From Hermodice carunculata (taxonomy: Eukaryota > Annelida > Polychaeta > Eunicida > Amphinomidae), in NCBI GenBank assembly GCA_964020975.1, contig OZ026615.1:32405722-32469721 (forward strand): a stretch of 64,000 nucleotides of DNA. Reading direction: 5' to 3'. The notes below the pieces were generated by a model. The model was not told the DNA's origin. It was given only the letters and a program-made list of their open reading frames with translations, and searched no databases. The translations under genes and the position numbers were made by a program. Position 1 is the first letter of the stretch; each line of letters starts with the position of its first letter. Below are positions 14,573-29,700 of the stretch, piece by piece.

Positions 14573-17500
14573 TTAAATGTATTGTGGTCTATTGCCCACT
14601 CTCTGAAGTAGGCGCTGCCGCTCACGACTCATGCTGGTGAAGAAGTCTTCTTGCCTGTGATACTGGTACAACTTGAAGCTGGCAAACCCAGTCAATATCA
14701 TCCAACAAATCCATGATGTCCACAGTCCAAACTGCAATTGATAAGACAGATTTCAGTAAGTATACGAGCACAATGTGTGAGCCATTTCTGGCAAGTTGTA
14801 TCCCAATCTAATAGCCAGAACAAGTGCAATATGCTCTACACATATAAAAAGAATTGTCAACGCCGATCTATATATTTATATGCAAACAAGCTGTTCCATA
14901 CCATGAGATGATATGCATCATGGAATATACATAGGACACCAACATCATTCATCATGATGTCCTCCAAATTTGGAGCTAATTTTGACAAGGCAAGAGACGA
15001 GAGGTGGTGGCAAAAACAAGCAAAGTGTTTCGACCCATCTGGGCCTCATCACGCACTGGCAGGTATCTCGGAGGCGTTCCGTATTTATAAAAAGGGATAA
15101 CCATTACATTGCAACATACGGCACGTCTGTGCTCATTTGCAGTAAAGGCACATGCCGATATTTCAGTTTTGTAACCACATAACTCTAAATTTCACACTTA
15201 TGTTTAAAATGTTTACCTCCCATGTAAGGAAAATAAACATAGGGTTTTAAGTCAACCAGTACTAAAATATGGAACAGTTTAACCATGTGAATTGCATTTG
15301 TTTGCATCCTATGCCCTTTCACACGGGTTTGCAGAAAAATGTATATTTGTACTGCTGAGGTTGTACAAATTTGGATCCATGGATTTTTTTGTACACTACT
15401 GGGACAATAAAAGTGCCCAGTTTCATATGGAGAAGAGCTTGATATAAAAATTTAGCATCAGATAAATTTGAAGCATTCAATTCTGAGCCATGTAAAAAGC
15501 AAGTGCAGTGTGACTTAGTTTCTCATATACGTTTGGAACAAAATTAATTTCTTTCATAGAATGAATCAGCTAATTTATTTATTTTAATATTTATTCATTT
15601 TATTTGGGGGGGGGGGGGGAGGTGGAGATACACAAAAAAGATGTGAAAGTTTGATGTCCAGATTATTGTTGGTGGGCCTTTCATTTTCCTTGGTGATCCA
15701 CTGCAAAAATAGATCCATCAATGTCATGCTTTTGCTAAGTGGTGCACTGACCCAGATCTGATTCCTGTACCTATGTAATTACTATATAAATGACCAATAA
15801 GCAACTTACCTGGGCCATACCAAACTCAATATAGAAATCTTTTGTGTTGATGTCCTTCTCAGCAGCAAACTTGATAAAATCCCCAAATTCGCATCTGCAA
15901 CACAGATACTGTATTGTTAATAACCATTGTCAGGCAATGCCAATATACAAGTTTCTTGTTGAGGTTTGTGCACTCAAGTATGTCCACTCTGATCTGGAAA
16001 AATTACAAAAAATGACCAAAAAAAAAAAAAAAAAAACCCCACAAGAGGCCCATGGGGATAATGCTCTGCTGGCACTATGGCTATATTGCACCTACATCTT
16101 CATTTCAAAGTCATGAGTCCTCAAGTGGCTTCTGAACATATTAAGCTTATGTGATTTTCAATGTACCATTTGTCCACCAGATTGCACCTCGCTCTACATG
16201 TAATCATAGCTTATTTGTACAATTCCTGTGATGGAAATTGTTGCATGTGCCAAGACAACAATCAGTGAGTACTATATTTTATTTCCTCGTTGACCTTGTT
16301 GCAAAAGATCAAGGTCAACCAGATTATTTAATACAAGAGACCCATGGGCCTGGTGCTGTCCTGACATTGCCATTGATGTCCTAGCTACATCCTGCAATTA
16401 CAAAATCACCTCTTTCAACTTTACAAGCATGGTGACTCACAAAAATAGGTAAAGGTCACTGACATTATATAGCATACTAGCATTGGACATGGTCTGTCTA
16501 TCCTATAAATTTGGCCAGCCTAATCCAATTACTTTTCCAAATATGGAATTTAATATCTTAAAACAGATTTTGGCTCATAATTTCCACCAAATTATAGCTG
16601 GCACCAGTAGTATCATTATCAACTTAGATTTTGATCCCCCCCCCCCAATCCCACCCAATTTGGTGATAATCCGCCAAAAATTAAAGATGCTAGAGTGTTC
16701 GCAGGATTTTCACATTTTTACCAATATTTTGTATAATACTGTGGGTGGTGTCACCAATATCAATGGGACCTAGATTTTAATACACCCTATAAGTCATGAA
16801 AGTTATATTGGGCTGACTTGAAAACTATGGACAGTATCAAGGTCACAAGATTTTGACCTATATGTTACATAATACTATAAGTGGTGCCAGCAACAGTGAT
16901 GTCGACGAAAATTTTCACACACTTTATGATTTCTCTATGTTAAATGGGCCTAACTCAAAAATTGTGGGGTGCAGGACATTCATGAGATGACCCCTATATT
17001 AAAACTAGCCATTTGACCTTGACCTTCAACTTGGATTAAAACATTGTTACATTCGAAATGTGCCCCCCACATCCAGCTTTCCATACACGGTCTGTTAAAT
17101 GTTCAAATTGGGTGCTAACTTTTTGAGTTATTGAAGAAAACAATAAATTTGGACAAGTGCCAAACTCCATCATAACTGGGTCATGATTACCCAAAAAGTA
17201 GGCCACCAAGTACAGTTTTATGTACAATGTAACCAAGTGCAATTTTGATCTGAAGGCTCAATTCTCTTTGCCATTGATGTCCAAGCTACACCTTGTCATA
17301 ACAAAATCACCTCTTTCAAATTTACATTTTTGGTGACCTCACAAAAATACATCAAGGTCACTGATATTACATAACATTCTAGCATTGGACATGGTCTTTA
17401 TATCCTGTACATTTGGCAAGTCTACTCCAATTACTCTTTCAAATATGGAATTATATATCTTAAAACATATTTTATCTCATAATTTCTGTCAAATTACAGG

Positions 17501-20500
17501 TGGCACCACTAGTATCACTTGTAACTTAGACTTTGACCTCTCACACAACCCCACCAAATTTGGTGAAGATCCCCCACAAATTAAAGATGCTCAAGTATTC
17601 ACAAGATTTTCACATTTTTACCCCTATATTACATATTGTAGGTGGCGCCATCAATATCAAAGGAACCCAGATTTTCACACACCTTATAAGTCCTGAAAGT
17701 TACATTGGGATAACATCAAAAACTTTTAAATTACTGCGCTCACAACCCAAAACCTTAAGGAGGGAGGGATGGACAAACATGAGCGATGCTATAAGTTCTG
17801 CCACCTTAGGTCAGCAGAGCTAAAAATTTGAAAAAAAAAAAAAGAAAAGAAAAAACACAGGGGGGGGGGGGAACCAACAAGAGACCTATGGGCCTAGCGC
17901 TCTGCTGACATACAATCTGATGACCATCACCAAGAATAATATTCATTTCCTGAAAAGCATTCCCTCCATAACCCTGAGCAATTAGTCAAAGTCATCCATG
18001 ATGCAACATCACACTTTCACATGGGCACACCGGTGATCCATTTGGTATCCTTCCCCTTATCCTGCATCAACATAATGAATTTAGTGTCATAATCTTAAGT
18101 GCTTGATGACCTTAAAAATAGATTATGGTCACCAGCATATTCCAAAATTTCACCATTGGCCTAATGCATATTTGCTGTAAGTTTTGCAGTTCCAACTCAA
18201 TTTATTATGCCATAGGCATCACAAAAAAATAATTTCCTGATATGCATTGCCTCCATGACCTTGATAAAATAGGTCAAGGTCATCCACACTTGACCTGGAC
18301 TTCAAACAACACCCATTAACTCAACCTTATTGCTATTACATAATCACTGAGATAGCACTTTAGTCAATATATTAGGGGCTCTAATTAGCTTCATCCAGTA
18401 ACTTTTCAAATTTAAACAAAAATGTGGTAATCATATTAATTTTCAGAAAATGCTAGATTGAATCGACACAATGATCATAAAAATTGCCTGACAGAAAGTG
18501 AACTTATGCATATATTTTTTACTATGAAGCAAAGGAAACTGGACACAGGCAGCTGCTCTAGTAATTAAGATATTAAGAGAAAGTGACAAACAAGCAGGCC
18601 GAGAGTGTGTACACAGTGATCACCGTCTGGCTTCAAACAGTTTTGGACTTGGGTTGGGGGAAAAGAGAAATGAGGGTAAAAACTCCATTTTCATGGCAGC
18701 TGAGGTGTACACATCATCAATGTACTTTTAATACATTTGATGCTAGTTCCACTAAATACCACTAGTGGTAGGCCTATTTCACTGGTTTCTCACAGATTTG
18801 AGCTTTCCTCTTGGTAAAGAGGACCATACACATTGCCATACTTTTCTCAGGTTTTGCCATTCACATAATAGGGCTAATATATAATTTGAGCAAGGACCGA
18901 GCAAGGGTCACAAAAGCTGAGATAAGATGATGTTCGACCGGTTTCGTCGCTTACCGCGACTCGTCAGGAACTGTTGGGTAGCTGACAAAGCGCCTGTTTA
19001 TATACCGAGGGGTAACTTTTTTCCGTAGTTACGTAAATCGCGCGATCGTGATTACGTAACACAGAAGTTCGGCCTTACCAAGACAGTGGTTGTCACGGTA
19101 AGATGTGACTCAAAAGTAATTTGAATCGCAGTAGACTTAAAATCTTAAGACTACTACTAGTACACTGATGGGGTCATCAGGTGTATTACAGGCTAGAAAT
19201 GGTGGCACAACAGTGCCACAAAGCCCTGAAAACAGGAGCTTCAGACTGTGTGACTACACAGTTGTATAGGTTGTGTGTGCAGTTTCTCAGGGGGTTAGGC
19301 ATGATATGCCCACCAAGGCGGTGAGACCATGGAGAAATGTGCCCTGAACATAAAATTTTAGCATAAGACTGAGCAAGAGAGCTCACTTCCCCATGATGTT
19401 GAGACCGAAAGGTTCAATGGAACGCAAATACATAATTTGATTCAGTGGAGATATGTTATCCCTGTTGGTTCATACATTAAGTTCTGCAATAAAGTGATTG
19501 CAAAACAAAACCAAAACTTTGTGACAAGGGTGGGCGGTAAGGTGAAAGATTGCTCACCAAAACATTTTATAAGACCGATCAACCAATAAAAAGCAATGTG
19601 CAGAGCCACTTTGCAGTCATATTCAAAAATGATATTTTGTTGTTATAGCTCAACCCCTTTCGCTACCTTAAGTGTCCTTTACTATATTGTATACCCTTAA
19701 TGACCTTGAAAATAGGGTCAAAGTCACTTAAAATTTGACAGAATTTAACCACTGGTCAAACGCATAGTTGGTGTAAATTTATATCTCAATTCATATGCCA
19801 AATGAAGAATCTAATGTACTTTTAATACCAAGGATGCAGTAGCTTCACTTCATATGACCAATGGCACCACCATGCCTCAATACATCATAGACTTTTGTCT
19901 GTATAATATTCCTATTCTAATATATTGATACATGTGTACAAAGTCAGACATAATGACCATGACAAAACAAGAGGCCCCTGGACCTGGTGCTCTGCTGACA
20001 TATATCTGCCATCACAAAATTACCTCTTTCAACTTTACAGGCATTGTGACCTCACAAAATAGGTCAAGGTCACTGATATTATTTAACATTCTATCATCGG
20101 AAATTTGGCTAATCCACTTACTTTTCCAGATATGAAATTTTATATCTTTAAACACATTTTGGCTCATAATTACTATTAAATTATACATGGTGCCACTAGT
20201 ATCATTAGCAACTTAGACTTTGCCCTTCCTCACAATCCCTCCAAATTTCACGAAGATCCGCCAAAAATAAAGATGCTGGAGTGATAACAAGATTTTTACA
20301 TTTTGACCCCTATATTGCATAATATTGTGGGTGGCGCCACCAATGTCGAAAGGGATCTACATTTTTATACACCCTATTAGCCCTGAAAGTTATATTGGAC
20401 TAACTTGAAAACTGTGTACGGTATCACGCTAATGAGCAAAAGTTTACAGCTGGACAAACAGATATGAGCTGTCTCGTAAGCTCTATGACCTTTGATGAGC

Positions 20501-23500
20501 AGAGCTGAAAACAATTTTCTGGTAAGTATTCCTTCTGTGACCTCGAGAAAGTACAGTATGTCAAGGGCATGCATTTATACAGTGTATAACTTCTACATAT
20601 GATACACATTTGTGGTACATTTGGTATCATCAGCCTCTATTCTTCCTTAACACAATGAATTGAATGTGTATTCAACCCTTTTTGGTCTGTATCTTCTGTA
20701 ATACTATAGCAGGCACCACCAAATTCCAGCGCATTTTCGTTTTTTTGCCTGATCAACATTCCCACCAAGTTTTACCATGAATTGTGATTTTCAAAAATCA
20801 GCATTCTTTAAATTTTCTTGCTTTGAGCCAAATATCACATAATAATATAGGTAGCATCAACAATATTGAACTTGGCCAAATTTTTGATACCCTTTAGGAG
20901 TTCTGAAAGGTATAGTGGGCTAACATGAAAACTGTTGTCTCCATTGCTTTTACAAGTAAAAGTTTGGGGACGGGTTGATGGATGGAGTGAGAGACACGAG
21001 TGATAGCATAAGCTCTGCAACCTATGGCCCACAGAGCTAAAAAGAAATGTTAAGGCTAAACTTCTCATGGGTATACATGCATAATAATTATGTATGTAAA
21101 TATGTCCCTTACAGCGTTTCCCACAAAAATTACAGGTCAGTAAATAGATGTTGCTTTTGTATTTACTTGGTAGAATAAGCCTCCAAATACAAACATTTTA
21201 TATGTACACTATAGCTACAAATACAAGTATATTACAAACAATTGTACAATCATGTATTGTTCCAAATGCATTCACGTGTTTTATGTATGACACTTACGCT
21301 GATATATCACTCTGCAAACTTTGTGTGAGGGTGTTACACCAGGCTTTAAATCCAAGAGTTGTCAGTAAGGCAGCAGCAAATGTCATTACATTGTACACCG
21401 AAGCAATTACCAGCCCCAGAAATGCAGCCAGCCAAGACCTGCAAAGTCAAATGAAGCTAACATGTATACGTACAAAACATATGTATCCCTAACCCACATA
21501 AACAGCACAATTGTAAACAACCTTTTCGGATCAAGATGAAACAGCGACCACTGTCATTATGTCCCGTATCATTCTTTAATCAGCACTGAATTAGCACAAA
21601 GTTTTTGTCATACCAATGTATTCAGTATCAATGTTTGAAACTGGAGTTGGCCTCTTCTTTTATTCCTTTACGACCTATAATCTTGACATAACTGAACCTC
21701 AGCTGAATATAGAAAACGTGCAAGACTATTACATGGATCTAAATGCCACCTCCATTAAAACACTGTGACGTATCGCAAGCTCTTTTAGCATTTATTCCAT
21801 AAATAATTTAACATATGTGAAACAGCTTTACACATGTGTAATCAAACTTTCATTTTACACATATACATATGTAAAGTTGTAATGATTTTAATCAATAAAA
21901 GATTCACTCCAATGGATGCTCCCTAGCTTTGCCATGTGTCAGTGTGGCCCATTATAAAATAGTTCTTTTATCGCTTTACACAACTGCCATGATTAAGAAT
22001 TTAGTTTAACTGCCTTATATCAAACACGTTATTATTAACAAACAGCCCTATGCTTATCACAACAAATTATTTTGGACAATTTGCTCAAATTTAAGCAAAA
22101 CACAGGGAAAACAAAAAAAGGCAATAGAGAGATAATACATGAATTGTCTCATGCTTGTGTAGGTGAACAGCTCTGCTGCAAGGGCCCCCCCTGCAACACG
22201 GATGCTTCATGCAATAAGCAGATAAAACTCCTACTACTAGGCTGTGATTGCCATGCTCCCCATACGTGAGAAATAACACTGACAGGAGATGATAGCTAGG
22301 GATCAGTTATTTTCAGTGTAAAGCACATTTTTCGAGTCTGTTTCACACATGTAAAATAGATGTGAAAAAGCAATTTGGACAGTGAAGCAAAATGTGGTAC
22401 ATATCTTCACTGTGATGGGAGCAAGAGCACAGAGGGTGTGTAATAATGTGGACTTTGATGAGATCTGAATTGAGTTAAGAGAAACCTAATCACAGTTGGG
22501 TATGAATATTGGCAAATCTATGCCCATGAGAATTAAAGTTAGGAACATGATCCACAGTCAGCAGGGTAGCCTTAAGTTACGATTTGAAGAGAAATAGAAT
22601 CTCTCATGTTGTAAGGAAGGTCATTCCATTAACATATAAAATCATGGAAAAAAAAAAGAACCTTCAAATTAGTATTACGCCTGTTGGCTAGAGTGAACCA
22701 ACCAAGTTCCTGTACAAGGTTCATATGCAAAATGTGCCTTAATGCCGCTTTGCATATTTTGGCAGCTTCACACTGCACAGAAAGACCTTGACCATAGTTG
22801 TCAAAGAGGACACAGCCATATTGGGTAATTGGTCAAATCATAGTGCAATAAAGTCCAATTACGGTCTCATGTAAAAGTTAATATTTAAAACTCCAAAGAA
22901 GTGCAGTCCTTTGACTAGCTCTTTGGCAGTGATGCAAGCTATCTGAGCATGCCAAAATAGGCTATGATGAATTGTAACTCCTTTGAATGGGATAAAGCCT
23001 TTGGCAGTAGAAAGGAATATCTCTGATCAATGGGAAACAATGTCAGCAAGAGAGTCAAAGACATCAACAGCAGTTTTCCAAGGAGCAGAAGAGACGGCAG
23101 TATTTGAGTCTTGAAAACTGGCCTTTTTGGAATTCCATACAGATGGTTTTAAGGGATGATCCTTACGGTGACAGAAGGAAAGGGCACAGAAATTTACAGA
23201 GTGATTAGAATTTGATATTGGACTGATGACATCACTATCAAGAATGAGTTCTAGAAAGTCTCTTGATGATAAGTTCTACCAGGCTGTTGGAGTACTCATT
23301 TGTTGCAGTGCATGGATTCATCTACCAAAATGAAAGATTATTTTGAGAAACAAGATTAAGCTGGATGCGATATAGCAGAACTTGTTTGCTTCACGCACTT
23401 GTTCTGCATAGATATTCTTCGTGTCGACAACAATTCATGCTATAATCTATACATGTATCCTTAAATGCTAACACAGCAATGTGGGCCTCATACAGCTGCC

Positions 23501-26500
23501 CCAGAAAAAAAAATAGGTATGTTATGCATGTCACATAGAATATTACATGTACTGTTCACTCTCATCACTGAGTTATTGGCGAAAGAGCACATGAAGTCAA
23601 TAACCACACTTCAACCCATGTTTATTGGGTACCAATCAGTGTGCGCTTTTAGTGTACATGTACTTATATATGTACTCTTATGGCTCATTTGCCTTCGTGT
23701 GGTATTATTGAGTCCATTGGTACATGAAACTTTGCTCAAGTCTGGTACAAATGATCTGGCTGGCTTTCAAAATATCATTTCAACAGGATTCATGCCATTG
23801 TCTTGAAGTTTTTTTTTTTCCCCTCTGTGTTGCATATTGGTCAGTGCAATTATACACAGTCTTTTCATCTGGTTCTCAAGTAGCTTTACAGCAGCTCTGG
23901 CTTTTCCATTTTCTTGCTGATAGTAAGGCGATGAAATGAAATACAGTGGTTCCCCTCTCGAATGGCCCCCCTCACAGGTGGTCACCCCTCACTATTGGCC
24001 TACTCCCTATGCACTGGTGATTTTTTAAAAATTCTCTCAAAGCTGCTTTCCAACATCTGATGTTAGTTGCTTCAGGATATTCCTGGTCTCGCAAAGAGCC
24101 ATTTCAACTTTGACACTGTACACTCACAATAATGTAACTGTCATAAGGTAATCTATTTCTGTAAAGTTTGAGAAATAATCCACAACTCCACGTAATTTCT
24201 TCCCAGAATTTAAAAATATGTCTACATGTATTCCAACATTCTCTCATGGAGCTTCCCAGCACATGTAGCATGATGTCTCAGTGTTTCTTGCTGATTGGCA
24301 GGTTTCACAACCAGGGGTTAGTTGTTAATTCTTTGGGTATACCTTGCCAAAAAAATGCATTTCCACTGCACACCATCCTGATGCAGCCCATGTGGGAAGT
24401 ATATAACCTTTCTTTTGTCTGGCTTCAGAGTGATTCTTACACATAATTATGCAGAAAATTATTTTTACAGGAAGAAAATGATGTGTCTCTATGGGAAAAA
24501 AAATAAAAATACCGACCAACCTACATGCACCAGGCCTTTTTTAGGCATGTAACCAGAAACAAAATATTTTGCCTTGTTATTAGGTCAAGCTGTTGTAGTT
24601 TTTAGGCCCACCTGACATGTAAAGTAATAATACTACACATACTGTAAATAGCATTTGGCCTCAGTCTGACCTTTGAGTTGATTACTTAAAGTGTGTGTGG
24701 CTTCCCCTGGTTGATCCACTCTTGATTTGTTGTACATGATAAGCTTTTGTTGGGTTAACTTGATATGATCACATTTTATGTATCTGTGGCAAATCATATT
24801 TACGTCTGCTTCACCCTGTTCAACGTCAATTTGGAACAGGAACACCACTCCATGTTTCTCTGGTCACAGATTCTTTGTCTAGTTTCTAACCATTTCAAAT
24901 TGTTGTTGTTGTCAACTGTTGATACAGCAACTTTTTTTTGGTACTATGACTAGAAATGATTGTTGCTTTTGCAATTGGTGCAAAATTTCACATATGCAAG
25001 ACACTATTCTTTCTTTTTCTTAGGAGTATAGTCCCAAAACTGGCAGCCTATTTTGCCTCGCATGACTTCGCTTCCTGTATCACCTCTATATTGAGTATTT
25101 TTTGCTAAAATTTTATACACTTCAGAGTAAATGATTATCTATAGCATAAGCCAGTAGCATAGCTTATATGTGAGTTGTTTATGTTTGCCAGGGAAGCTAT
25201 AGGCCAGGGAGTTATGCAGTAGCAGTAATTGGGTTATCCCCTGGGACCCTTGGGGAAACCCCACAGAAGGCTGGGGAGTGCTTTGTTTACTTGGCTGCCT
25301 GCCAGCCACCCAGATGGTCTTCGGGCACACCCAGATGGTACTCGGGCGCAGGGGTCAGGCGCAGAGGTTGGGCGCAGCCTGCCAGCCACCCAGATGGTTC
25401 TTGGGCGCAGGGGTCGGGCGCAGAGGTCGGGCGCATCTTGGGTATATAAGGGATGCCTTCCCCCAGCATAGCAGTATAGTATTGGAAGTTCAGTTGTCAG
25501 ATGAGGCTTGAGAGGCACAGTCAGACAGACACATACAGTAGACCAGACTTAGATGTGACAGCACTGAAGCACTATCAGCACTTTGTTGTCAACCTGTTTC
25601 ACAATTTGAGATCTGCAGAATAAATGGTAAAAGTGATCTACAGTCTTCACTTCATTAGGTGAAAACCTAACACTGGTGGCAGCCTGTGGGATCAACCTGA
25701 TGTTACAGTCCTCATTTTCATTAGGTGAAAAACCTAACAATATTCATGTTATTTCTGTTGCTGGACCAATAATCACTTGTATTGGAAAATATGCCACCAC
25801 CATGCCTATGTTGCTTCTGTGACTGTGCATTTGTGTTGTGCATTGCCTTGTTAACTTTTTATAAACCCCCAAATCCATTGCCACAATTAAGATTTTCCTT
25901 CCTCTCATTTCCAAGCTTGCAGGATGCCTCATATATGCATGGTACATTTCTGTTGTTCTTTTAAAACTTAGATTTGTTACCGTCCGTAAACGTTCTTGCA
26001 ATCTACCTGTCATGGTAAACACTAATTTGTCCTTTACTTGATAATACTTTTCTGCATGTTCCATAAAATTGCTTGATTCTGCTCTTGTTAGTAATTCTGG
26101 CAGAAAAGAGTCAAATAGAGTTGAATATTTTACTTTTCAGGATCTGAATGACTCCATTATTTCATTTTGCTTTGGGCCACAGTATTCCTTCATTTTTTTC
26201 TCATGGTTGCAGGATCTTCCCTTTGGCAAATTCCATCTCATCATAAACCTTCGTCACTCTTAGGCCCGCACAATGAAGTGTGATTGCCATTTGCGTCTTC
26301 TTATTTTTCTCACTGGAGGGTGGCACCACTGGCAAACGGACACACATCCACATGGTTCATAAGACAGAGCTTTCCATTTGTTGAAAATCTCCAGCACATT
26401 GCCTTCCTCCAGGTCAAGTGGTGTTGGAACTGCAAAGTTTACTTCCGCCATCTCACTTTTCCAGTACATTAGGCACAGTCTCCATTGTTTGTTCTAATGA

Positions 26501-26729
26501 ACCATTTCCGCCATATCAAATCTGACTGCAGAGTTGTTGGTAAAAGACCATGCCAAGTCACAAATGACACTTTCACACCTTTATTTGTCTGCCATTATTC
26601 TTTATATTCTGTTTGGAGCTAATGTGGTCACCCCGGGGGTGGGGTGGGTGGGGTTTGGGTACTTCCCAAAATTTTTGGTGGAAGCACGCGGCTCGACCTT
26701 TCAGAAACCAACCCTTTGTTAGGGCACCT

Positions 26730-26762
<33 letters not shown>

Positions 26763-29700
26763 CAAAAATTATACCTTTGTTAGGCAATTTTTCAACCAAA
26801 ATAGAAGAAAACAAGGCCCCAAATTGGTGAGAAAAGTGCTCCAGGAAGCAAATTTTGGGCCATAAAAGATTAAAAATTATCCTTTTTAAGAGAATTTTTG
26901 GCAAAATACTGGAACTTTGTTAAGGAAATTTTGCTGAAAAGCAGGGCCTTCAGAGCGGCACATACCCAGTATCATCACTAATGGCAATACCCCCCCCCAT
27001 TATTGTATCACATTGTATGCATGTGTCATATGATCTACACAATTCACAAAACATACATAAAAGTGGGATTCACATGCAACAGAACTACACAGTATCAACA
27101 ACTAGGATTGTAGTGTTAATTTTTGTGTTAGCTTTGCTTCTTTTGCTCATATCTACGGAGCCCCAGAAGGGACATAAAGAAAAAAAAAAATTGTTCCATT
27201 CCCACGAAATATATTTCGTTCTCATGAAAAAAATATTTCATGGGAACAAAATAAGGACAAACACCACTACAGAAAGGGTACTACAGAGCCCTCAATGTGA
27301 TAGAAGAAAATAGATATATATCTCGTTCCCTCGAAATAATTATTTCGTTCCCACGAAATATATTTCGTTCCCTTGAAATAATTATTTCATTCCCACGAAA
27401 TAATTATTGTGAGGGAACCAAATATATTTCGTGGGAACGAAATGATATTTCGTGGGAATGAAATGATATTTCGTGGGAATGAAAATATTTTGTGGGAACA
27501 AAATATATGCCTTGTACATATACTGATATTCATATATATTTTCCAAGTGACCCCTTAGGGGCTCCACATTTTACCCCTAAAGGGGCATGGTAGATTTTTG
27601 TATTTTATTTCTTTCCCACAAAATAATATTTGTTCCCAAAAAATATTATTTCATTCTCACGAAATATTTATTTCATGGGAACGAAGTAATCTTTTTTTCT
27701 TCATGTCCCTTCTGGGGCTCCATACATATCTTCCCAAACTTCAGAAAAGAATATGTCCATATGATATCAGGACAAATGAAAACTTAACTAGAATTGCTTT
27801 ATGCGCAAATGGACATATGCACAGTTTTCTTCTCCTGGCTTTCTTAACATGCAATAGGTGAGGTCAAGATCAACTGATTCATGTTGGTTTTCAGCAGAGG
27901 GCTCTGTCAGCAGTCAGGCTAGGTGTGTGTGTTTCCATTAGTTTACATGGTATTTTGCAACTACATTGTATGTAAATTGAAAACAGCTCTACCTAGAAAC
28001 ACCAAATTTCTTGTGGTAAATAGTTGTATATATAGTTAAAACACACCCGTAAATTTGATAAGTTTTGCTGTAAAACTATTAAACTTATTGAAGGTTACTT
28101 TAACATAGAATCTTATGGAAATACACACCTTTAGCCTGTAAGAATTTTGTGCATTGGGTTGTTATTCAGCTAAATACACACATAATTGCTAATTGTCACC
28201 TCTCTAGTATATACATATGAACATTTGTAGCCCATAACACTTAGTGTATCAAACACTTTTTCACTCATTAAAAAATTTAATTGAATGGATGTTTTTGCCA
28301 AGCTGTATACTTAGCTAAAAAAAATATGTTTTGCAAACTGACATTTCATTAAATTGCTATTTGGTCCTATTGTGCAGGTGGCCAAACTGAACCAGAGGGT
28401 TTTCATGACAAGAAGTCAACTGGGTGCCTTGCTCAATGGATGAAAGTACAAAAATGCACTGGGGCATCACTTTGAAACTCATTTGAATTGCTAAATGAGA
28501 CCTCCCATTGAGATGACATGTATCAATAGAATTGATGTAAACCAACTAAACCTGCCACAAGAACTGCTCGGCCTAGGTTTGTACCCTACCATACAACATT
28601 TTTAAAAATATGGATGCTACAGAGCTGCCAAATACGCTGAATTGGTAGCAGATCTCAATTTTTCAGACAATTTGACAATTCCTCCAGATTTCCTGATTTG
28701 GAATGAAAATCTAGCTCCCATTACACACAAAATATTTGTGGTAATTGTTTTGTTTGCATACAAATTATTGTATGAGTGTCCAACAGCAGACCGAAAGGAA
28801 AGGTTATGGAACATAAAATAGGTTGAATGCATATTTTATCTAGTATGAATTTAATTGAATCACAAATTGGGCAAATATGCAATTGATTGAATATCCAGCT
28901 GACAGAAAATAAATCAAAATTAGCAAATTTTCGTTACAAATGTTTTCCCACATGTGTACCTGTGCTTCCTTCAATTAACACAATCTTACATCCTTACTAA
29001 TTTCACAAAATTTTTTTTATTTGATTTCTTTATTCTATTACCAGGGTTACTGGCTCTGTATGGCAGTACTGGTCTTCTACCAGGTCCGGGATGATGCATG
29101 GTAGACCAATATGAATGACATGACATAATATGATAATAATAAGAGGCCCATGGGCCAAATGCTCTGCTGGCACTATGGCTATATTGCACCTGTTCATTTC
29201 AAAGTTGCCAGTCCTCAAGTGGCTTCTGAACATGTAAAGCGTATGTGATTTTAATGTCTTGTTTTTCCATCAGATGGCACTTCACTCCACATGTAATCAT
29301 TTGTGCAATTCCTGTGATGGATATTGTTGCATGTGCCAAGACAACCATGAGCGAGTCCTTAACTTTATGTCCTCAGTGACCTTGGGACAGAAGATCAAGG
29401 TCATCCACATTATGTAATACAAGAGGCCCATAGGCCTGGTGCTGTCCTGACATTGCCATTGATGTCCAAGCTACACGCGGCCATAACAAAATCACCTCTT
29501 TCAACTTTACAGGCATGGTGACCTCACAAAAATAGGTCAAGGTCACTAATATTACATAACATTGTACCTTTGGCCATGGTATATATATCATATAAATTTG
29601 GCAAGTCTTATCCTACTACTTTTCCAAAAATGGAATTTTACATCTTAAAACACATTTTGGCTCATAGTTTGTCAAATTATAGGTGGCGCCACTAATATCA

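Noticed and set aside
25229-25518. GC-rich Pro/Arg ORFs on both strands
   Set aside because: They fall on the direct repeats of an LTR; regulatory, not coding.
29000-29140. Possible tRNA-derived SINE upstream of the 29,141 repeat
   Set aside because: No A-box/B-box pair could be found; sequence left unassigned.
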